Program-made: the position numbers and the translations under genes
Assembly: GCA_016931515.1 (NCBI GenBank)
Contig: JAFGEQ010000009.1
Coordinates: forward strand, 62,001 to 126,000
Length of the DNA stretch: 64,000 bases
Direction: 5' to 3'
Source of the DNA: a candidate division CSSED10-310 bacterium
GTDB lineage: Bacteria; CSSED10-310
Notes under the pieces: generated by a model
Seen by the model: the letters and a program-made list of their open reading frames with translations, nothing else
Database searches by the model: none
What the model was told of the DNA's origin: nothing
Shown here: piece by piece, positions 9,231-18,600 of the stretch
Position numbering within the stretch: the first letter of the stretch is position 1
Layout: each line of letters begins with the position of its first letter

Positions 9231-11174
9231 CTATTCCAGATCATCTCCACCCGTCTGCTTGAGGATGACTGTTTTTTCCGGATCAAACCGGATCGGTATC
9301 GTCAATCGCAGCACAGCGCCTGTTTCCGTGTTTTTTTCGAATTCAACGAAACCATTATGCATCAGGGTTATTTTTTTTACTATGGCTAAACCCAAACCGA
9401 TTCCTTCAGTACGACTTGTATAGAACGGTTTGAATACTTCATCGAGCCGATCAACGGGAACTCCGGGACCCGTATCTCTGACTCTGATGATGTAATGGTC
9501 CGGTTCCTCGGGGACGACGCTCTGAAGAGTGACCGGTTCTATGGAAACATTGATGTCACCCCTGCCCTGCATCGCCTGGCATGCATTGGCCAGGACATTG
9601 CGTATCAACTGCCTGAACTGGTTCTCATCAATTTCTGCAATCCTCGGCTCATTCATCGGTTCTATACTGAATTGCACCAGGGAGTCATACTGCCGGGACA
9701 ATGCGGCAGCCTCCTCTGAAAAAAGTTGTCCCAGATCCAAACTCGACACGTCAGGTTGAACCGGACGGGCGAAATTCAGAAAGTCTCGAATGATCCGCTC
9801 CAACCCACTGACTTCATGACAAATCTCAAATGCAACCTCCCGCAAATCGCTCTCCGTAATCGATTCCGCCAGAAACTGAGCATTTCCCTGAATGGCACCC
9901 AGAGGATTTCGAAACTCGTGAGCCACTCCCGCCGATAACTCCCCGAGAGCTGCCAGATGCTGCTTCTCTCTGATCTGATTCCGCAAGCGCTTGAACAGCG
10001 TCACATCACGGACAACACATCCGACACCGGTAATATCTCCATTGGGAGTCTGAATTAATGTTGTCGATATACTTAGCCATATCGGCTGACGGTTGTGCTG
10101 ATCCCATCTCCATTGGTGCTGTTGCACAGTCTGCTGCCTGTTCAATGCATTTGATACGACACGGTATATCTCACTATCAATACCGAAAACCTCTTCGCAC
10201 GCAGAACCCCTGACATCGGATTTTTCGAGATGTAAAAGCTGCGGTACCCTGGATGTCAATGTCATAATGGTGCGATTTTGATCGAAAGTAATGATCCCGG
10301 TATTGACACTGGCAAGCAGATCCTCTTCATAGGCATCCATGGGCGACATCCGCTGCTCCAGCTTGTCCCCCAGATACTCAAGCCGGTCCTCCTGTTCACG
10401 GAGTTTGCGTATGGTTCCGGCGAACGTTTCGATGGATCGTTGTACCGGATCACGAAAATCGTCATCCAGGCGGATCAAATCAGTTTTGACTGAGGAGGCA
10501 TCCCCCAGAATTGCCTCCAACCGGGAAAACGGCTGCAGCATTTTGCGGCCATAATACAGTACGACGATATACGCGAAGATCAACCCTAGGATACTGAACA
10601 GAATAAAACCGGTCACTCGTTTTTCCGGCCAGTCGAAAACAGCTCGGTTTCTTTCAAAAATTATCAAAACTCCCGGACCCGCAATACTGAAATCTTCCGG
10701 ATTGATAGATGCAACAACTGGCGTTTGATCCCATGATATGTATTCGGCTGTCAGGCTTCTGATTCCATCCCACCCCCTTCTCCAATGGGGATTGGTCTGC
10801 GAAAAATCAACCAGTTCCGGCCGATCCTCCATGACAGGGAAAATCTGTCTTGCTCCCTTTTTGTTTACAAAAAAGACTCGATCCGATGTATTCAAACGGA
10901 ATGGATAGAGCAATCTTTCGAGGTCTTCACGATTGCGAGCACTCCAATCACCCTCCAGCATCGAATTGCATTCCAGCAATGTTTCAAGCAGCAGTTCCAG
11001 AGCCTGACTGGTTGTGATGAAATGATTCAATTCCAGTCGTCTCCACTGATTTCCCCATTGCCGCACATTGACGACTATGCCGATGCTGAAGACGCCGAAA
11101 AGTACCAGGATCAGGAAAGAAAAAAGCCAAATCGAAGTTCGGTATCGAATCACCGGTTGGCGGATATCACTCAT
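9231..11174 (-). CDS. Membrane sensor histidine kinase with PAS domain (NtrB/AtoS-like core)
   Basis: 647 residues. TM1 is at ~15-37, an extracytoplasmic sensor of ~145 residues follows, and TM2 is at ~184-206. A linker of HAMP-like length leads to a PAS domain (~290-400), then the dimerisation/phosphoacceptor helix with LGELSAGVAHEFRNPLG (the His is the phosphorylation site). The HATPase domain shows NVLANACQAM (N box), DTGPGVP (G1) and GIGLGLAIVKK (G2). It overlaps the upstream glycosyltransferase by eight bases and is the last gene of the long minus-strand cluster. No response regulator is adjacent, so its partner is encoded elsewhere. The input signal is unknown; its envelope neighbours suggest a link to surface assembly. 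Confidence 0.93.
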   Translation of the reverse strand: MSDIRQPVIRYRTSIWLFSFLILVLFGVFSIGIVVNVRQWGNQWRRLELNHFITTSQALELLLETLLECNSMLEGDWSARNREDLERLLYPFRLNTSDRVFFVNKKGARQIFPVMEDRPELVDFSQTNPHWRRGWDGIRSLTAEYISWDQTPVVASINPEDFSIAGPGVLIIFERNRAVFDWPEKRVTGFILFSILGLIFAYIVVLYYGRKMLQPFSRLEAILGDASSVKTDLIRLDDDFRDPVQRSIETFAGTIRKLREQEDRLEYLGDKLEQRMSPMDAYEEDLLASVNTGIITFDQNRTIMTLTSRVPQLLHLEKSDVRGSACEEVFGIDSEIYRVVSNALNRQQTVQQHQWRWDQHNRQPIWLSISTTLIQTPNGDITGVGCVVRDVTLFKRLRNQIREKQHLAALGELSAGVAHEFRNPLGAIQGNAQFLAESITESDLREVAFEICHEVSGLERIIRDFLNFARPVQPDVSSLDLGQLFSEEAAALSRQYDSLVQFSIEPMNEPRIAEIDENQFRQLIRNVLANACQAMQGRGDINVSIEPVTLQSVVPEEPDHYIIRVRDTGPGVPVDRLDEVFKPFYTSRTEGIGLGLAIVKKITLMHNGFVEFEKNTETGAVLRLTIPIRFDPEKTVILKQTGGDDLE

Positions 11175-12828
11175 TCATGTCCTCCAGAAAACTCAACCTA
11201 TATCCCATGGCCGGCAGTGCCTTATAAAGATCATACACTTTTATATACTGCAGTGTCTTATCTTCCTGAAGCATGGGCACATCGTCCGGCAGGTGATTTT
11301 CATAGAGACTGGCGAAGAATATACCCGGATCATGGTGCACTGCGAATACCGGCAATACTGCCTTCTCTATCTCATAAACGCCTTGCGAATAACGCAAGAA
11401 CTTCTGCCAGTCAACGGTCAGATAGCGAATGCGTGTTCTTTCCACTTCCCGCTGGATTTCCTCCATCGTGAATGGCACCGGATAAACAAACTCCTTGCCT
11501 TGATAAACAGCATAAATGGGATACATCGTTGAAAAATGTCTGGAATCAGTCTGGCGGGTCAACCAACGAACCATTTCCGGATAACCCGATGACACAATCC
11601 AGACCGATGGAAGTCGAATCGCCATAACGCATACAGAGACAACAAGAAGACCAATGGTCATCCAGGCAACCACTTTGCGGCGGAACGGCTGAAAACGGGT
11701 AAGCGACAGAGTCGTACAACGCCCGATCGCCAGGGCGATGAAAGGATAGAGGCCGGTCACTGTCCGGGGCACCCGGGTTGTTGTGAGGCTGAAAATAGTC
11801 ATCGGAACAAGAAACCAGGCCGCGAGTCGAATATCTGGAGGAGATCGCGAGATCAGCAGGCATGTGATAGTCAGAGACCAGAATACTGTTGGCAAGAATC
11901 CATCGAAGCTGGTCAGAATTTTGAAATAATAAAACGGATGATCAAGATCGAATGATGATTCATCGCCAAGGAACTTCGTTTTCAGGACATCGAGATATGA
12001 GGATGGTTCAGACCATGTAAAATCAGGGAAAAAAGCCAAATGATACCATTGGTTGAGCATTAGAAAGCAGATTAGGGCGCCGGTCGAGATGCCCAGCCAT
12101 CGGGCACTTGATTGCCGACATGGTCGCTCCGAACGGAATGTTGCGGCTATTTCAAAGATGAGCATCAGCACAATATAGGGCATGTATCGGTAACTTGCGC
12201 CAATAGTCAGGATAGCCAATGCGCCGATCAGGCAGCCTCTTCCCATTTGTGCCCGGGTCGATGTCAATTGTGCCCGGTTCGTGTGATGAAACAGCATCAC
12301 CATCAAAAACAGAGCCATGGAATCCATTTCATGCAGAGCCAATCTGGAGTAGTGAACATGTGAGGGCTGAAATGCAAGCCACAGAGCTGCGATGAGACCC
12401 GCTGCCGGGTTGAACCACCTGCGACCCAGTTCAGCTGTTAACAAAATAGTCAGTAATCCGAAACAGATAGAGTAAGATATAGCGGCATCGCAATCATTCC
12501 TGAAGAACAGCGAAAAAACGGACAGCAGGAGTACGTGAACAGGTTTCTGGAGGAAAACCGGATAGCCCTGATATGCAGCGATGGAGGGAAGAACAAACCG
12601 GGTATCGAAAAAATGGATCAGACCTTTGAATATCCAGTCGGCACGCCATCTGACGAAGCGTGCACCCATAATAAAAAGCCCTTCATCCCAATACCATAAA
12701 CCACGGGCATGCACATGTCTGAAACGAAGATACGCAGCGATGATCAGAACAATACTTAATCCTGCGATATATCGTGCAGACGGAGCGTTATAACGGCTTT
12801 GGGAGATGCGACATGAATTGTTTGACAA
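11167..12828 (-). CDS. Multi-spanning glycosyltransferase of the ArnT/PMT (GT39/GT83) type
   Basis: 553 residues with about ten hydrophobic helices in the N-terminal ~400 residues, then a soluble C-terminal portion. The first periplasmic loop contains GLWYWDEGLFIMGARF. An acidic pair (Asp-Glu) after TM1 is the hallmark of polyprenyl-phosphate-sugar-dependent transferases. The start is TTG (TTGTCAAACAAT), backed by GGAG seven bases upstream; no in-frame ATG occurs before TM1. It ends eight bases inside the histidine kinase gene. It probably adds a sugar from a lipid carrier to a lipid or protein on the periplasmic face. The exact donor and acceptor cannot be read from sequence. Confidence 0.8.
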   Translation of the reverse strand: MSNNSCRISQSRYNAPSARYIAGLSIVLIIAAYLRFRHVHARGLWYWDEGLFIMGARFVRWRADWIFKGLIHFFDTRFVLPSIAAYQGYPVFLQKPVHVLLLSVFSLFFRNDCDAAISYSICFGLLTILLTAELGRRWFNPAAGLIAALWLAFQPSHVHYSRLALHEMDSMALFLMVMLFHHTNRAQLTSTRAQMGRGCLIGALAILTIGASYRYMPYIVLMLIFEIAATFRSERPCRQSSARWLGISTGALICFLMLNQWYHLAFFPDFTWSEPSSYLDVLKTKFLGDESSFDLDHPFYYFKILTSFDGFLPTVFWSLTITCLLISRSPPDIRLAAWFLVPMTIFSLTTTRVPRTVTGLYPFIALAIGRCTTLSLTRFQPFRRKVVAWMTIGLLVVSVCVMAIRLPSVWIVSSGYPEMVRWLTRQTDSRHFSTMYPIYAVYQGKEFVYPVPFTMEEIQREVERTRIRYLTVDWQKFLRYSQGVYEIEKAVLPVFAVHHDPGIFFASLYENHLPDDVPMLQEDKTLQYIKVYDLYKALPAMGYRLSFLEDMNE

Positions 12829-12844
12829 TTCATTGCTCCATACA

Positions 12845-13645
12845 TCACGATCCCTGTTTTTCGTCCACTTTCATACTAAATTGTTTCCGCGGAGGTACAC
12901 AAATATCTTCTGCAATAAGCTCCTTGTTGGTTCCGACAGGGATAATGACACGATAGCATTGAGTGATCAGATCCTTTTGATTCAGATATATTATCCAGGG
13001 ACCGGGCTTCAGGTTGAACAGCATCGACATTCCTGCTATCCCAACCGGGATACGCTGAGCATATCCCGACCATTCCGGCGAATCAGCTCCTGTCAACAGA
13101 ACTTTTTCCAGCCTCAATCCGGAATCATCGACATGGGTTGTTGCTTTGCTGACGATACCGGGATCTGCCGGTATCGCCAACAGAAGATTGCTATCCGGCA
13201 CGCCTGTCAATCTGGATGAATCTCCCTGGGCCATGAAACCGAAAGATTTCACCGAAAGAGATCCGGTGGCGGCTGCAGAGGAAGCGAAATGCTCACGGAT
13301 CCGTTTTGTCCCGGCGGTAATAAATTGACTGTCATCCGGATAGAAGGCGGCAGTTTGAGTCAGAGGGTTCATTGCCGCTGCGATCAACGGCAGGTCTTTC
13401 GGAACAATCTCCATCCGATCCTTGCAGATGGTTGACAGCACGGCGTGGATTTCCGAGTCCTTCTTTTTGCCGGATAACACATCGTTCAGATACGGAATGG
13501 GATCACTATAGTGGTATGCACCCGATCCATCGAACCACACCATTGCTGCCGGGGGTGTGGTTTGTTCTTTTTCGATTGATCCTGCAAGGGAAACAAACGA
13601 CGTCATTGTCAGAATCACCAGACTCATCATTGCAGATTTTCGCAT
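12845..13645 (-). CDS. Secreted protein of unknown function
   Basis: 266 residues from the ATG at 13645, chosen because GGAGG lies five bases before it; the in-frame start 30 bases upstream lacks this. Residues 1-22 (MRKSAMMSLVILTMTSFVSL) form a signal peptide without a lipobox. The mature protein is mixed alpha/beta with few Cys and no motif I recognise. A segment near YPDDSQFITAGTKRIREHFA and a C-terminal DICVPPRKQFSMKVDEKQ are its most regular parts. It lies between a flippase-like gene and a glycosyltransferase, 16 bases from the latter, which suggests a role in export or modification of a surface glycan. That is inference from position only. Confidence 0.6.
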   Translation of the reverse strand: MRKSAMMSLVILTMTSFVSLAGSIEKEQTTPPAAMVWFDGSGAYHYSDPIPYLNDVLSGKKKDSEIHAVLSTICKDRMEIVPKDLPLIAAAMNPLTQTAAFYPDDSQFITAGTKRIREHFASSAAATGSLSVKSFGFMAQGDSSRLTGVPDSNLLLAIPADPGIVSKATTHVDDSGLRLEKVLLTGADSPEWSGYAQRIPVGIAGMSMLFNLKPGPWIIYLNQKDLITQCYRVIIPVGTNKELIAEDICVPPRKQFSMKVDEKQGS

Positions 13646-13671
13646 AACCACCTCCATCAAATAAATTTTGG

Positions 13672-14682
13672 TCAATCAGTATTAATTTCCCTGAATGAAA
13701 TATGTTCACGCCACATGAAAACCAGGCCTAAGAGTGTACTGGGGATCCACTGGACAACGACATGAAGGATCAGCGCATATGCTGTGGCAACATTCTCCGA
13801 AAAACCAGTCAGATCTCCATAGCCTGCTGATCCGAGAATGATGAAACATGCGAGTTCAAACGGTCCGAAGTAACCAGGCGCTGAAGGTATGATGATCACA
13901 AGATTAACCATGGCCATCGTTGCCATTGCCACAAGAAACGTCCCGAAAAAGCCAAAGGCGTTCAATACCAGGTAGTAACTTGCGGCTTCGATCAGCCATG
14001 TACTCAGCGATAATATCAGGACCCGGAAAATATCATTACCGGCTTTCAGGGAATCCAGCCCGTGCAGCAGATTGTCGAACACCTCCTGCATTCGCGGGTT
14101 GTTGCCGAATCGCGTTTTGCCGGTGATCGTTCGAAAGATCCAATTCATCCAGGCCTTCTTAAGGATCACAGCATAGCAGATCAGGATTGCACCCAGAAAA
14201 ACGATACTTCCCAACGTTGCCACTTTGCGGACGATTTGATTTTCGATAGGAAAAAAGAGAATCGAGACGAACAGCAAAATAAGCATTGTCAGGCCGTCGA
14301 ATATTCTTTCGACACCGATAGTTACGAGTGTTGCACTTTTAGAAACGTTTTGCTTTTTTCCCGCGATATACGCCCGATAGATGTCTCCAATTCTCATAGG
14401 GAGAATATTGTTGGCCATGTAACTGATAATATAAATAGGAAACAGCTGGGACGTTCGGTTTTTGGAAATGGGACGCATCAGGATGCACCATCTTGTTGTT
14501 CGGACCCAGACACCGATAAAATAGACCAGAATAGCGGGAATAATCCATAACGCATTGATATTTCTAACTTCCCGAAAAACCTGATTGAGATCGATCTGTC
14601 GAATAACCAGCCATAAAAAGACCGCACTGATAAGTATCCCGATTCCGATTCGGATAAAACCCGGTGTTTTTCTACCATGCAT
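13672..14682 (-). CDS. Flippase-like integral membrane protein (UPF0104/LPG synthetase TM family)
   Basis: 336 residues starting at the ATG at 14682, which overlaps the upstream stop as TGATG. Seven to eight hydrophobic helices are visible. Family features include WWIIP-type helices and the conserved segment GDIYRAYIAGKK (~95-106), equivalent to the G-(E/D)-x-x-R/K motif of the AglD/MprF-transmembrane family. Some members are proposed to flip or handle lipid-linked sugars. Its neighbours, an ArnT-like transferase and a secreted protein, make lipid-linked glycan handling plausible. It has no soluble lysyltransferase domain, so it is not a full MprF. Confidence 0.8.
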   Translation of the reverse strand: MHGRKTPGFIRIGIGILISAVFLWLVIRQIDLNQVFREVRNINALWIIPAILVYFIGVWVRTTRWCILMRPISKNRTSQLFPIYIISYMANNILPMRIGDIYRAYIAGKKQNVSKSATLVTIGVERIFDGLTMLILLFVSILFFPIENQIVRKVATLGSIVFLGAILICYAVILKKAWMNWIFRTITGKTRFGNNPRMQEVFDNLLHGLDSLKAGNDIFRVLILSLSTWLIEAASYYLVLNAFGFFGTFLVAMATMAMVNLVIIIPSAPGYFGPFELACFIILGSAGYGDLTGFSENVATAYALILHVVVQWIPSTLLGLVFMWREHISFREINTD

Positions 14683-15941
14683 CAATCTAAGTCCCCTCTG
14701 TCCCGTAATTTCAGAAATCTGATCGTTTCACTTCTGCGTTCCTCAACCATTGCATTCGGTCTTGCGACCGTTTCATATAGTTGAAGCGCCTTTTCGAGTC
14801 GGTCGGTCCGGATTGCATGATTTGCGGCGACGATCAACTCGATATCCTCGAGATACTCCAGAATCATGAACTCGGTATCCTCGAATTCGGTTCCGAGATT
14901 CAGGTTTCGAATAAATGACGACAGGCGCATGAACCGAGACCGTGCATCCGTCAAGTCTCCTGATTCATAAAGTTCGACAGCCGTCTCAAGGCTCGATTGG
15001 ATCTCGTCCGGAATCATGGCCTGTACATCATGAATGACATCAGCAAGATCGGTGAATGCGTCAACGACATCCTGAGGTAATGGCATCTCAGGAGTGTACA
15101 GCTCAGGATTCCCTGTCATCAGATTCCATTCTTCCAGGATATTGATAAGCTGCCCGGAAGCATTGAATTCCTGCATGATCCGAACATAGGATCTGATAAC
15201 CGTGTCCCGGGCGGTTTGAACAGCTTTCCGGCGGGAGTCTATGTATAGAATTTCATTGTCGACAGTCAGAATCTGACGGTCGAGGTCGATTCCGATTCGG
15301 GTTAGAATGGTCGATGCACGCTCCATGCGATCAAGCCGGCTGTTGTAGGCGTTGACCGGCAAGCTTGATAATTCGGTTTCTATCTGTATGAGAGATTTCA
15401 CATCCTCAACCCGTTCACCCGAAAGTTCCGATGCCAGGATTAATGCTGATTTCGTATCCGCATTCAGAAGAAATGTACGAAGGATCGTTTCTTTGGAATC
15501 TGTCGTGACACTGCTGTTTTTGGAAAGACTCAGGCGGATTGTTGAATCGTTTTTGCCAATTCTTCGAACGGCATTGGAGATATCGCCTTCAGGAGGATAA
15601 ACAAAAAAGTACCACATATCTTTTTCGACAACCGGAATTGATGCCGAGAAGGAATACCGGCCTTCTCTCAGCACACAACGGGCAATACCCCGTTCATCGG
15701 CATGTAATCGTCTGATTATCTGACCGTTTCCATCATAGAGAACAAGCTCCAGGTAATGGGTGTCCTTCAATATCCGGATTTGATCCTCTGTGTTCACCTC
15801 GACCAGCTCCAGGCGGATCTCTACCGGAAAACTGGATACAAGAATATCCGTCGGCCAAAGAGGCAGATTGAAATAATCACCTGCAAAAAACGCAGCTGCC
15901 ATGAACAAAACAATCAGGAGAAGTGAGCGCAACCATCTCAT
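14682..15941 (-). CDS. Membrane-anchored periplasmic protein of unknown function
   Basis: 419 residues. An N-terminal hydrophobic helix (LLLIVLFMAAAFFAG) serves as signal anchor. It is followed by a beta-rich segment (~40-130) resembling an immunoglobulin-like or carboxypeptidase-regulatory fold (YLELVLYDGNGQIIRRL, then GIARCVLREGRYSF). The rest (~150-419) is mostly helical with TPR-like spacing (VELYESGDLTDARSRFMRLS; DRLEKALQLYETVARP). I recognise no catalytic motif. It follows holB after six bases and overlaps the flippase-like gene by one base, so it is firmly in the operon. A scaffold role in envelope assembly would fit. Confidence 0.65.
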   Translation of the reverse strand: MRWLRSLLLIVLFMAAAFFAGDYFNLPLWPTDILVSSFPVEIRLELVEVNTEDQIRILKDTHYLELVLYDGNGQIIRRLHADERGIARCVLREGRYSFSASIPVVEKDMWYFFVYPPEGDISNAVRRIGKNDSTIRLSLSKNSSVTTDSKETILRTFLLNADTKSALILASELSGERVEDVKSLIQIETELSSLPVNAYNSRLDRMERASTILTRIGIDLDRQILTVDNEILYIDSRRKAVQTARDTVIRSYVRIMQEFNASGQLINILEEWNLMTGNPELYTPEMPLPQDVVDAFTDLADVIHDVQAMIPDEIQSSLETAVELYESGDLTDARSRFMRLSSFIRNLNLGTEFEDTEFMILEYLEDIELIVAANHAIRTDRLEKALQLYETVARPNAMVEERRSETIRFLKLRDRGDLD

Positions 15942-15947
15942 TACACG

Positions 15948-17210
15948 TCAGTCCATCTCTTCTAAAATTCCGAACAACATGGACTCCAATTGGAGTCTGA
16001 CGTCTGTATGATACACAGTCTGAGATAGAATTTCATCGACGCCATCGAGGATTTGCAAAGCCGAATCAACAGTTAATGGGCGATGCCGTGGCAATCGACC
16101 GGACATTTCACTGGAGTCAGGATTTTCACATACCCTGTCGTGGAGCCATCGGTAAAAACGAAGAAGACCTCTCGACTCCCCCGTCGAATCCAGAGTCAGT
16201 ATCGTACTGACTGCCTTCAAAACCCATTCTGCATCCTGTTCCTCACCGGCATCGAACAAACGATCACAGATATCCGTACACGCTTTCTCGATATCCCAAT
16301 CCGTTCCGAGAGCCTCTGAGATACTGCCGCACGCCGGACCGGCATGGTCAAGTGCTGTTTGCTCATCCCATCCGAAGACGCGGACAAGTCCGTCCGTAAG
16401 TTCGTTTTCAGGGAGTCGATAGAATGGAATGACCTGGCATCGAGATCGGATGGTTGGCAGAAGCCCTTTCGGATGAGTCACGACAAGAATCAGGACCGAG
16501 TGAGACGGGGGTTCTTCCAGAATCTTCAGCAGACAATTCTGAGCAGGTGGCAGCATTTTATCCGCGTCATCAATGACAACCGTTTTGTATTGACTCTCAA
16601 ATGGATGCAGATACAGTATTTTTTGAATTTCTCTTATATTCTCAATTTTAATTGTCCGGTTGTAGCAATTGGATTCCTGGTGCATCTTGATTTTCGAAAA
16701 AAGCCAGTAAATCATAGGCTTTGATGCATATTTTTCGAGGATTGACTGGGAGATGAGTTTATCAGGAGACAAGTATAGGACATCCAGCGGGGGATTCGCT
16801 TTAGTGCAGACTGATGATCTGGCAACTGTTCCCAGTTTGCCCAGTTCTTCTATTCCAGCGATATAGTCGAGTTGATCTGTTTCAGATATCAATTGTCCTG
16901 CCATCCCGTTTTCGGACAGGTACCGGGAAAATATTATATCCCGTTTCAAAAACAGGGGGGTTGTCAGATCCCGCATTATTACGACGTCCGGATGGAACGG
17001 GAAAGGGTCACCGATACGAAGGCAGTTATGGCAGACACCGCACGCGGATCCATTGTTCGGTTTTTCGCAATTCAATCGACGGATCAAATCAAGTGCCATT
17101 GAATATTTTCCGATCCCCTTGGCACCCCAAAACAACATGGCATGTGGAAGATGTCCATTTTTTACAGAACGGTCCAGCATCTCCCGAATTGTCTTGTGAC
17201 CAAAGATCAT
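15948..17210 (-). CDS. holB: DNA polymerase III clamp-loader delta-prime subunit
   Basis: About 420 residues from the ATG at 17210, which overlaps the holA stop as ATGA; a longer in-frame extension upstream has no family similarity. The AAA+ module has LFWGAKGIGKYSMAL, a Walker A in which Tyr replaces Ser/Thr. Then come four zinc-ligand Cys (CEKPNNGSACGVCHNC), VVIDDADKML, LLKILEEPP and the arginine-finger motif TIRSRCQ. About 100 residues more than usual lie between the zinc module and IENIREIQ. Delta-prime opens and loads the sliding clamp with delta and tau/gamma. Adjacent holA supports the call. Confidence 0.9.
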   Translation of the reverse strand: MIFGHKTIREMLDRSVKNGHLPHAMLFWGAKGIGKYSMALDLIRRLNCEKPNNGSACGVCHNCLRIGDPFPFHPDVVIMRDLTTPLFLKRDIIFSRYLSENGMAGQLISETDQLDYIAGIEELGKLGTVARSSVCTKANPPLDVLYLSPDKLISQSILEKYASKPMIYWLFSKIKMHQESNCYNRTIKIENIREIQKILYLHPFESQYKTVVIDDADKMLPPAQNCLLKILEEPPSHSVLILVVTHPKGLLPTIRSRCQVIPFYRLPENELTDGLVRVFGWDEQTALDHAGPACGSISEALGTDWDIEKACTDICDRLFDAGEEQDAEWVLKAVSTILTLDSTGESRGLLRFYRWLHDRVCENPDSSEMSGRLPRHRPLTVDSALQILDGVDEILSQTVYHTDVRLQLESMLFGILEEMD

Positions 17211-18334
17211 GATCTGGAACTCCAGGCCGTTATCAAAGGAAAAATGATTGTTTCCAAGACGCCCTGCGCATGGATTGCTCCTGATTTCAGCAATTTGTCG
17301 ACCGCGGCAAGGCGGGTCATACAATCCGTCAATTCACGGATTGTAAATTTCCGGCTTTGAAGCAACTGCTGATACAGGGCATATGGGTTTGTGTCCGTTA
17401 GAATACTTTTAGCCATGGGGACATCCTGGTATTGAGCAATCAGCTGGGGCAGCACATCATCTCTGAAAGCGGCATATTGAGAAGGGACACGGATTTTATT
17501 CATTCCCATCGATATTATACTGATAAATATTCGGATGCGGTTGGAGAGTGATTTTGCCAACAACAGCGGTGGAATCCCATCATTCAGAGTTCTTCGTATC
17601 GCCTCTTTGATTTTTACGGGATCCTTCTCCCCGAAAGCCTGCACCACCATGTAGCCCGGCATCTCACTGTGATCCACGAGAATATGGTCCACATCTGCGA
17701 TGCTGATTCTTGGTTCCGATCCAGCATACGACGAAACAACATCCAGAGCGTTGATTACCGCCCATAGAGAATCCGGTGTCTTTTGACGTAATACGCGCCA
17801 CGCCCCGTCTTCAATCATTTGGCCACGCGCCTGCAACCTCACTCGTGCAACAGGATAATAATCGTCGGATCTCGTATCATATTGATTAAAGTTTTTCGTT
17901 TTCGGGAAATCAAGATGCACACCAATTTTTTTAATCAATTTCGTTATTCCAAGCCGCTTATCCGCAGTACAACTCGTCAAGATCAGAACACCACCTGCCG
18001 CTCCTCCGGACAACCAGTCACGCAACGGGTCTGTCTGATTTGATTTTCCGGATTCAAACCACGCCACATCACGGATGATCACAATCTGAACAGGATTGAA
18101 AAGGGATGGACTCTGTAAACGCTGAATGACTGCCTGCGGATGTGTGTTTTCTCCCTCCATGGTCGTCACGAGTGCACCGGTATAGGCGGTTTGCAGCGTC
18201 GAAGCGGTTTGCTTGCACGCCTCATGAACCAGGTAATCTTCTTCTCCACTGAAAAGATACACGGGTTTTATATCCGACCGGCCGATGGATTCAATAATCG
18301 CCTGAATGGAATTGAATGGGCTACCAGCCTTCAT
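17207..18334 (-). CDS. holA: DNA polymerase III clamp-loader delta subunit
   Basis: About 375 residues from the ATG at 18334; this start overlaps the S4 gene by 14 bases. Family features are PVYLFSGEEDYLVHEA at the N-terminus (~24-39), SPSLFNPVQIVIIRD (~78-92), GGVLILTSCTADKR, and the C-terminal helical collar with PPLLLAKSLSNRIR. Delta is the wrench of the clamp loader, binding and opening the beta ring. The gene is coupled to holB by ATGA, a rarely seen but informative arrangement, since the two subunits sit in the same complex. Sequence similarity in this family is low, so the call leans on motif order, length and context. Confidence 0.87.
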   Translation of the reverse strand: MKAGSPFNSIQAIIESIGRSDIKPVYLFSGEEDYLVHEACKQTASTLQTAYTGALVTTMEGENTHPQAVIQRLQSPSLFNPVQIVIIRDVAWFESGKSNQTDPLRDWLSGGAAGGVLILTSCTADKRLGITKLIKKIGVHLDFPKTKNFNQYDTRSDDYYPVARVRLQARGQMIEDGAWRVLRQKTPDSLWAVINALDVVSSYAGSEPRISIADVDHILVDHSEMPGYMVVQAFGEKDPVKIKEAIRRTLNDGIPPLLLAKSLSNRIRIFISIISMGMNKIRVPSQYAAFRDDVLPQLIAQYQDVPMAKSILTDTNPYALYQQLLQSRKFTIRELTDCMTRLAAVDKLLKSGAIHAQGVLETIIFPLITAWSSRS

Positions 18335-18590
18335 CGAGAATGGTTTCTTTCTTGATGTCGACCAGAATGGCTGCATCCGATTTTGATACGTTGCCCGCAG
18401 GAACACTCAGGATAACGGCTGATATCTGCCGGTTACCGATTACTATCTCAAGAAAATCACCGGCTTTTACCTGCGCTCCGGCTTTTTCAACCCTGCCGTT
18501 AATTCGGGCTGAACCCGAATCACAAATGGTTTTGGCTCTCTGACGCTGCTTGACCAGGCGCGACACTTTTAAGAATTTATCCAGTCGCAT
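18321..18590 (-). CDS. S4-domain RNA-binding protein (RqcP/Hsp15-like)
   Basis: 89 residues from the ATG at 18590, preceded by GAGG eight bases away. The S4 fold is clear: MRLDKFLKVSRLVKQRQRAK, then ARINGRVEKAGAQVKAGD, and a short C-terminal tail. Small stand-alone S4 proteins of this kind bind the large ribosomal subunit; RqcP (YabO) and Hsp15 act in rescue of stalled nascent chains. It lies next to foldases and Mfd, which is compatible with a general quality-control transcript. Which of the two subfamilies it belongs to cannot be decided by eye. Confidence 0.85.
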   Translation of the reverse strand: MRLDKFLKVSRLVKQRQRAKTICDSGSARINGRVEKAGAQVKAGDFLEIVIGNRQISAVILSVPAGNVSKSDAAILVDIKKETILDEGW

Positions 18591-18600
18591 GAGTGTTGCC

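Noticed and set aside
17211-17324. A 38-codon N-terminal extension of holB
   Set aside because: It lies inside holA in another frame, has no family similarity, and the ATGA overlap start at 17210 gives the standard delta-prime N-terminus.
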